A DNA stretch of 9,925 nucleotides. It comes from Desulfobacterales bacterium. GTDB lineage: Bacteria; Desulfobacterota; DSM-4660; Desulfatiglandales; Desulfatiglandaceae. This document shows, piece after piece, positions 6,740 to 9,925 of the stretch (its first letter is position 1; every line of letters begins with the position of its first letter). The notes below the pieces were generated by a model that was not told the DNA's origin, did not search any database, and was given only the letters and a program-made list of their open reading frames with translations. Location of the stretch: NCBI GenBank assembly GCA_027061865.1, contig JAMOVZ010000222.1, positions 1-9,925 of the forward strand, written 5' to 3'. The position numbers were made by a program, and so were the translations under genes.

Positions 6740-9082
6740 GTGAGAAAAGACATGAAAAAGGATGCCCTGAGGTTTTTGAGTAAGCTGGCCCCGTTTTCAG
6801 ATCTGAATCAAGCCGAGTTGGAAAGAATTGCTGGAGAGGTAAGGGTGCAGCGTTTTCCAAAGGGTCAGATGGTGTTTGAGCAAGGCAAAAGCAAACTGGA
6901 TGCCATCTACGTGATTAAAGAAGGCGTGCTGGAGCTGCGTTACAAGGCAAATGGGGACAAGGAATTCAGGCGGAAGCTCAAAAAAGGTGAAATATACGGA
7001 GCCCTTTCCATCTTGATGAACAGCGGCATTGCTGACCGTACGGTTGTGGCCGCTGAGGATGTAGTGGCCTATGTCCTGCCAGAAAATGTGTTCCTCGAAA
7101 TTTGCACTAGAAACACCAAGTTCTATGAATACTTCGCGGAGCAATTCCGTCGCCGTATAGCTGACAAATCCTTTGAAGCAATTATTGCTGCAGGGCAAGT
7201 GCTGCAGTTCCTCTCACAGCTGGAGCCTTTCACATTTCTTCCAGAGTCGGAGTTTGAGAAGATAGCGGCCTCCATCTCCCTCATTTACTACCCAAAGGAC
7301 ACGGTCCTGTTTGTACAAGGAAAGTCCAGGGTGGAATACCTCTACATTGTGCACCAAGGAGCCCTTGAATGTTATTATGAAGAGGGGGGAAGAAAGATCC
7401 TTCGGGAAGTTCTGGGTGAGGGTGATTTGTATGGCGGCATCTCCATCCTGCTCAACAACGGCATCTCCATCCGCACCCTCAAGACAATTGAGAACTCCCG
7501 GCTATACATCCTTCCAAAGAAACTCTTCCTGGAGCTATGCAAGAAATACGAGACCTTCTCAGAGTATTTTACTGATCTGTTTGGCAAGAGGATGCTGGAC
7601 CGCTCGTACGCCCAGATCGTTGCCAGCGGCTTCAGACCGAGGGAAGATGCCCTCCAGGTGTTCAACATGCCTGTGGAGGGCTTGTACACCAAGGACCTAT
7701 TGTATTGTGATGAAGGCTTTACAATTCAACAGGCGGCTAAACTCATGAGTGAGCGCAACTGCAGCTCCATCCTTGTTCGCTCTGAGAATGGTGAATTTGT
7801 CGGGCTGGTAACAGATCGGGACCTGAGGACAAAGGTTGTGGCCTGTGCCTGTAACTTTCTCTCACCTGTATCCCAGATAATGTCCACACCCCTTCATACC
7901 ATCCCCGCTCATGCCTTGGTGTTTGAGGCCTTAGTGGAAATGATGCGGAATAAGATAAAACACCTGGCAGTGGTGGATGATGACCAAAAGGTGATAGGGA
8001 TACTTGCCCACTACGATCTGTTGAGGGCCCAAGGCCAAGCTCCCGTATTTATCATCCAGGAGATAGCTCAAGCCAGCAGCGTAGAGCAGGTGGTTTCAGC
8101 GAGGGCTCAGGTACCAAGCCTGATATACAATTTAATAAATGCAGGGGCCAAGTCCCGGCACGTGGCCCGTTTCCTTTCCACCATAGCAGATGCCGTGCTT
8201 GAGCGATTGGCCACCCTTGCACTTGAGCGGCTTGGCTCCCCTCCGGTCCGTTTCAGCTTTGTCGTAATGGGAAGCGAAGGCCGCAGAGAGCAGACCCTCA
8301 AGACAGATCAAGACAATGCCTTGATATTTGAGGATCCACCCACAGGGCGACTCAAGGAGGTGAAAAACTATTTCTTGAAACTGGGGGAGCTTATATGTGG
8401 GTGGTTGAATGATGCGGGCTATTATTTCTGCAAAGGGGACGTGATGGCCAAAAATCCCAGATGGTGCCAGCCCCTGTCGGTGTGGAAGGAGTATTTTACC
8501 GATTGGATCCATCATCCTGAGCCCGAAGCCTTGCTTCGGGCAGGCATCTTTTTTGACTTGCGCCATGGCTTTGGAGAGTCGGAATTAGTGGCCCAGCTCA
8601 AGGATCACTTGTTTGGGTCCTTAGAAGGGTGGCCAGGATTTTTCAGGCACATGGCTGAAAACGCTCTCTTTTACGCGCCTCCCATAGGTTTTTTTAGAAA
8701 CTTTGTGGTCCTTTCCAAGGGCGAGCACAGGGACACCTTTGACATCAAGGCCGCCATCCAACCCATAGTTGATTTTGCAAGGGTATATGCCTTGCACAAA
8801 AGGATTCACAAGACCAATACGTGGGAGAGGCTGGAAGAGATTGCCTCCCAAAAGGTGCTCACACGGGAAGAGTACAATGAGGTGGAAACCGCATATTCCT
8901 ATCTGATGCAAGTGCGTTTCGTTCACCAGGTGAAAAAACTTGTAGAAGAGAACAAGGAGCCTGACAATTATATAAATCCTAAGCAACTCTCCCGCATTGA
9001 GCAGACCATGCTCAAGGAGATATTTGTTAGGGTTGAAAAGTTCCAGGCAAAGCTGAACTTTGACTTTACCGGCCGCGCATAG
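6740..9082 (+). CDS. Double cNMP-binding / CBS pair / DUF294 nucleotidyltransferase-fold protein
   Basis: 780 residues, cytoplasmic. Order: two cyclic-nucleotide-binding-like domains (about 11-152 and 156-297), a CBS pair (about 318-430), a DUF294/GlnD-like nucleotidyltransferase domain (about 450-600) and a DUF294 C-terminal helical domain (about 615-770). The nucleotidyltransferase signature is intact: G511-S512-E513-G514-R515 followed by D523-Q524-D525, the GS...DxD metal-site pattern. Relatives usually have one cNMP domain and about 620-640 residues, so the excess equals one domain. Both cNMP domains keep the phosphate-contacting Arg (R100, R245) but lack the Glu of the usual binding cassette (A88, G233). 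CBS domains generally sense adenine nucleotides. The target or product of the transferase is unknown. The GTG start at 6740 lies four bases after the exonuclease gene; AAAGG at 6726-6730 inside that gene fits it. An in-frame ATG at 6752 is the alternative start. Confidence 0.9.
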   Translation: MRKDMKKDALRFLSKLAPFSDLNQAELERIAGEVRVQRFPKGQMVFEQGKSKLDAIYVIKEGVLELRYKANGDKEFRRKLKKGEIYGALSILMNSGIADRTVVAAEDVVAYVLPENVFLEICTRNTKFYEYFAEQFRRRIADKSFEAIIAAGQVLQFLSQLEPFTFLPESEFEKIAASISLIYYPKDTVLFVQGKSRVEYLYIVHQGALECYYEEGGRKILREVLGEGDLYGGISILLNNGISIRTLKTIENSRLYILPKKLFLELCKKYETFSEYFTDLFGKRMLDRSYAQIVASGFRPREDALQVFNMPVEGLYTKDLLYCDEGFTIQQAAKLMSERNCSSILVRSENGEFVGLVTDRDLRTKVVACACNFLSPVSQIMSTPLHTIPAHALVFEALVEMMRNKIKHLAVVDDDQKVIGILAHYDLLRAQGQAPVFIIQEIAQASSVEQVVSARAQVPSLIYNLINAGAKSRHVARFLSTIADAVLERLATLALERLGSPPVRFSFVVMGSEGRREQTLKTDQDNALIFEDPPTGRLKEVKNYFLKLGELICGWLNDAGYYFCKGDVMAKNPRWCQPLSVWKEYFTDWIHHPEPEALLRAGIFFDLRHGFGESELVAQLKDHLFGSLEGWPGFFRHMAENALFYAPPIGFFRNFVVLSKGEHRDTFDIKAAIQPIVDFARVYALHKRIHKTNTWERLEEIASQKVLTREEYNEVETAYSYLMQVRFVHQVKKLVEENKEPDNYINPKQLSRIEQTMLKEIFVRVEKFQAKLNFDFTGRA
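6770..7630 (+). repeat. Internal tandem duplication of the cNMP domain (protein level)
   Basis: Residues 11-152 and 156-297 of the DUF294 protein align end to end without gaps at a constant offset of 145 residues. About 57 of 142 positions are identical by hand count (roughly 40 percent). Shared anchors are FLS.L.PF, QGKS, YG..SIL.N.GI..RT and the closing I.A.G. The repeat is clear in protein but eroded in DNA, so the duplication is old. Confidence 0.85.
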
Positions 9083-9125
9083 ATCCCGTGCATCAAATTT
9101 GGTTTGCTCCTCATGGGTGCCAGCG

Positions 9126-9148
9126 CCACAGGAACTCAGTGCCTGTGG
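9126..9148. repeat. Small hairpin between convergent genes
   Basis: CCACAGG (9126-9132) and CCTGTGG (9142-9148) are perfect 7-bp complements with a 9-base loop. It lies 43 bases after the DUF294 gene stop and well before the end of the convergent Yip1 gene. No T-run follows on either strand, so a terminator role is only a possibility. The rest of the 199-base intergenic region (9083-9281) shows no gene or other element I can support. Confidence 0.35.
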
Positions 9149-9281
9149 GGGCGGGCATTAAAACAGTTGACATGAATGATATCTCGTTCCGCTCCTGATT
9201 GGTGCGGATGGCTGTTAGATTGTGAAGTGTTTTCCAAAATAGGGGCAGAGGATTAAGGGAGCGGGGCCGGTGAAATAAAGG

Positions 9282-9821
9282 TTAAGAGGCGGAGACACCG
9301 AATACAGTAAAAAGCAAGACAAACAGGGACAGCTGCACAATGGTGGCCAAGACCCATGCGGTCAAAGAGACCAGCACGGCTCTCCAGGCGCTTTCATATC
9401 CAAAGACCACCTTCGTGGCATGGACCCAAGCAACAACCATCCATACAACCGAACTCGGCATCACAATAAAAGCCAACCCTGGGAGCAAGCCTAAAGCAGT
9501 TATCAGCCCAGGGGCGCATGCAAAGCCCAAGGCTCGAAACACCCCTTTGCGTTCGACCTGGCCTAATGGCCCCTTGAATATCCTGGCACCGAAAAAATAG
9601 GTAAAGAAGGCCCACACATACCAGCTGAAGAGTGTTGTCAAGATCCCGATGTTAAGCCCCACTATCCCGGTCCTTCCAAAGGCGCCCAGGGTCAGGGCTA
9701 TACTATAGCAAGCTACGGCCATGTAAGCTTGGACACTGGCCTGCTCGTCCAATGAAACCTCTTTGAAAAGGCCCTTGTCAAGCTTGGCCGCCCTCCAAAG
9801 CCTGCCAAAAAAGTCATCCAT
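9282..9821 (-). CDS. Yip1-family integral membrane protein
   Basis: A 179-residue membrane protein, convergent with the operon to its left. After a short amphipathic N-terminus (1-30, including WRAAKLDKGLF) it has about five hydrophobic segments: roughly 31-49, 53-79, 97-116, 117-138 and 148-176. The pattern of a polar N-terminal arm, a hydrophobic core and a central FRALGFACAP before paired helices fits bacterial Yip1-domain proteins (PF04893). Their function in bacteria is unknown; eukaryotic relatives act in membrane trafficking, which cannot be carried over. Reading the minus strand, AGAGG lies about 11 bases before the ATG. A second possible start lies two codons inside the first helical arm region only at later Met residues, so the first ATG is preferred. 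No link to the carboxylate genes is evident beyond proximity. Confidence 0.82.
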   Translation of the reverse strand: MDDFFGRLWRAAKLDKGLFKEVSLDEQASVQAYMAVACYSIALTLGAFGRTGIVGLNIGILTTLFSWYVWAFFTYFFGARIFKGPLGQVERKGVFRALGFACAPGLITALGLLPGLAFIVMPSSVVWMVVAWVHATKVVFGYESAWRAVLVSLTAWVLATIVQLSLFVLLFTVFGVSAS

Positions 9822-9861
9822 CTGATCTTGCCTCTCTTAATTTATACTGATGAGATGATTA

Positions 9862-9889
9862 GATATAGGAGCTTCAAGGGTATTGTCAA
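9862..9889 (-). promoter_or_regulatory. Sigma-70-type promoter candidate for the Yip1 gene
   Basis: On the minus strand a perfect TTGACA (complement of 9884-9889) is followed after 16 bases by TATATC (complement of 9862-9867), four of six matches to the -10 consensus. It lies about 40 bases before the Yip1 start codon. The -35 match is exact, while the -10 is only fair. Confidence 0.45.
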
Positions 9890-9925
9890 TGCCCTTTATA
9901 CTCTCAGTTAGGAGAAGGGGGGGGC

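Larger units (their letters stand above)
2285..9082 (+). other. Putative four-gene operon
   Basis: Four genes on the same strand follow one another with gaps of 35, 15 and 4 bases and no hairpin with a T-run between them, so co-transcription is likely. The order is TPR lipoprotein, short-chain acyl-CoA synthetase, membrane PAS/exonuclease fusion, cNMP/CBS/DUF294 protein. The AT-rich stretch 2251-2284 contains a TATAAA (2256-2261) that could be a -10 element, but no good -35 is in place. The symporter gene upstream may be the first gene of the same unit if the hairpins at 2131-2212 are only partial terminators. Confidence 0.6.

Noticed and set aside
9167..9172. Perfect TTGACA on the plus strand in the convergent intergenic region
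   Set aside because: No acceptable -10 hexamer lies 16-18 bases downstream and no plus-strand gene follows it; it would only drive antisense to the Yip1 gene.

Overview
The window looks like ordinary chromosome from a Gram-negative, probably anaerobic bacterium. The balanced base composition, the Lys/Glu-rich proteins and the style of the sodium symporter and propionyl-CoA synthetase resemble Desulfobacterota (former Deltaproteobacteria). That placement is a judgement from protein character, not a database result. I see no rRNA, tRNA, CRISPR array, insertion sequence or phage gene.

Layout: positions 1-117 are non-coding leader. A sodium:solute symporter (118-2121, +) is followed by a terminator-like hairpin and a second inverted repeat with two alternative pairings (2131-2212). 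Then come four tightly spaced plus-strand genes with gaps of 35, 17-codon-free 15 and 4 bases: a small TPR lipoprotein (2285-2785), a PrpE/ACSS3-type short-chain acyl-CoA synthetase (2821-4737), a membrane-anchored PAS / histidine-kinase-like / DEDDh exonuclease fusion (4753-6735), and a double cNMP-binding / CBS pair / DUF294 nucleotidyltransferase protein (6740-9082). A 199-base convergent intergenic region with a weak hairpin separates these from a minus-strand Yip1-family membrane protein (9282-9821), which has a recognisable promoter near the right edge.

The metabolic part reads as uptake and activation of a short-chain carboxylate: a Na+-coupled transporter plus a ligase making propionyl- or acetyl-CoA. 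The other two large genes look regulatory. One has a membrane sensor layout that ends in a nuclease instead of a working kinase. The other couples nucleotide-sensing folds to a GlnD-like nucleotidyltransferase fold. As I recall, DUF294 proteins and DnaQ-like exonucleases recur beside acetate-type symporters in other Proteobacteria (for example around PA3232-PA3235 in Pseudomonas aeruginosa), so the association itself is probably not new. The unusual points here are the fusion of the exonuclease to a degenerate histidine-kinase body and the clean internal duplication of the cNMP domain in its partner. The function of this pair is not established by the sequence. The best hypothesis is nucleotide-based control of carboxylate uptake or activation.
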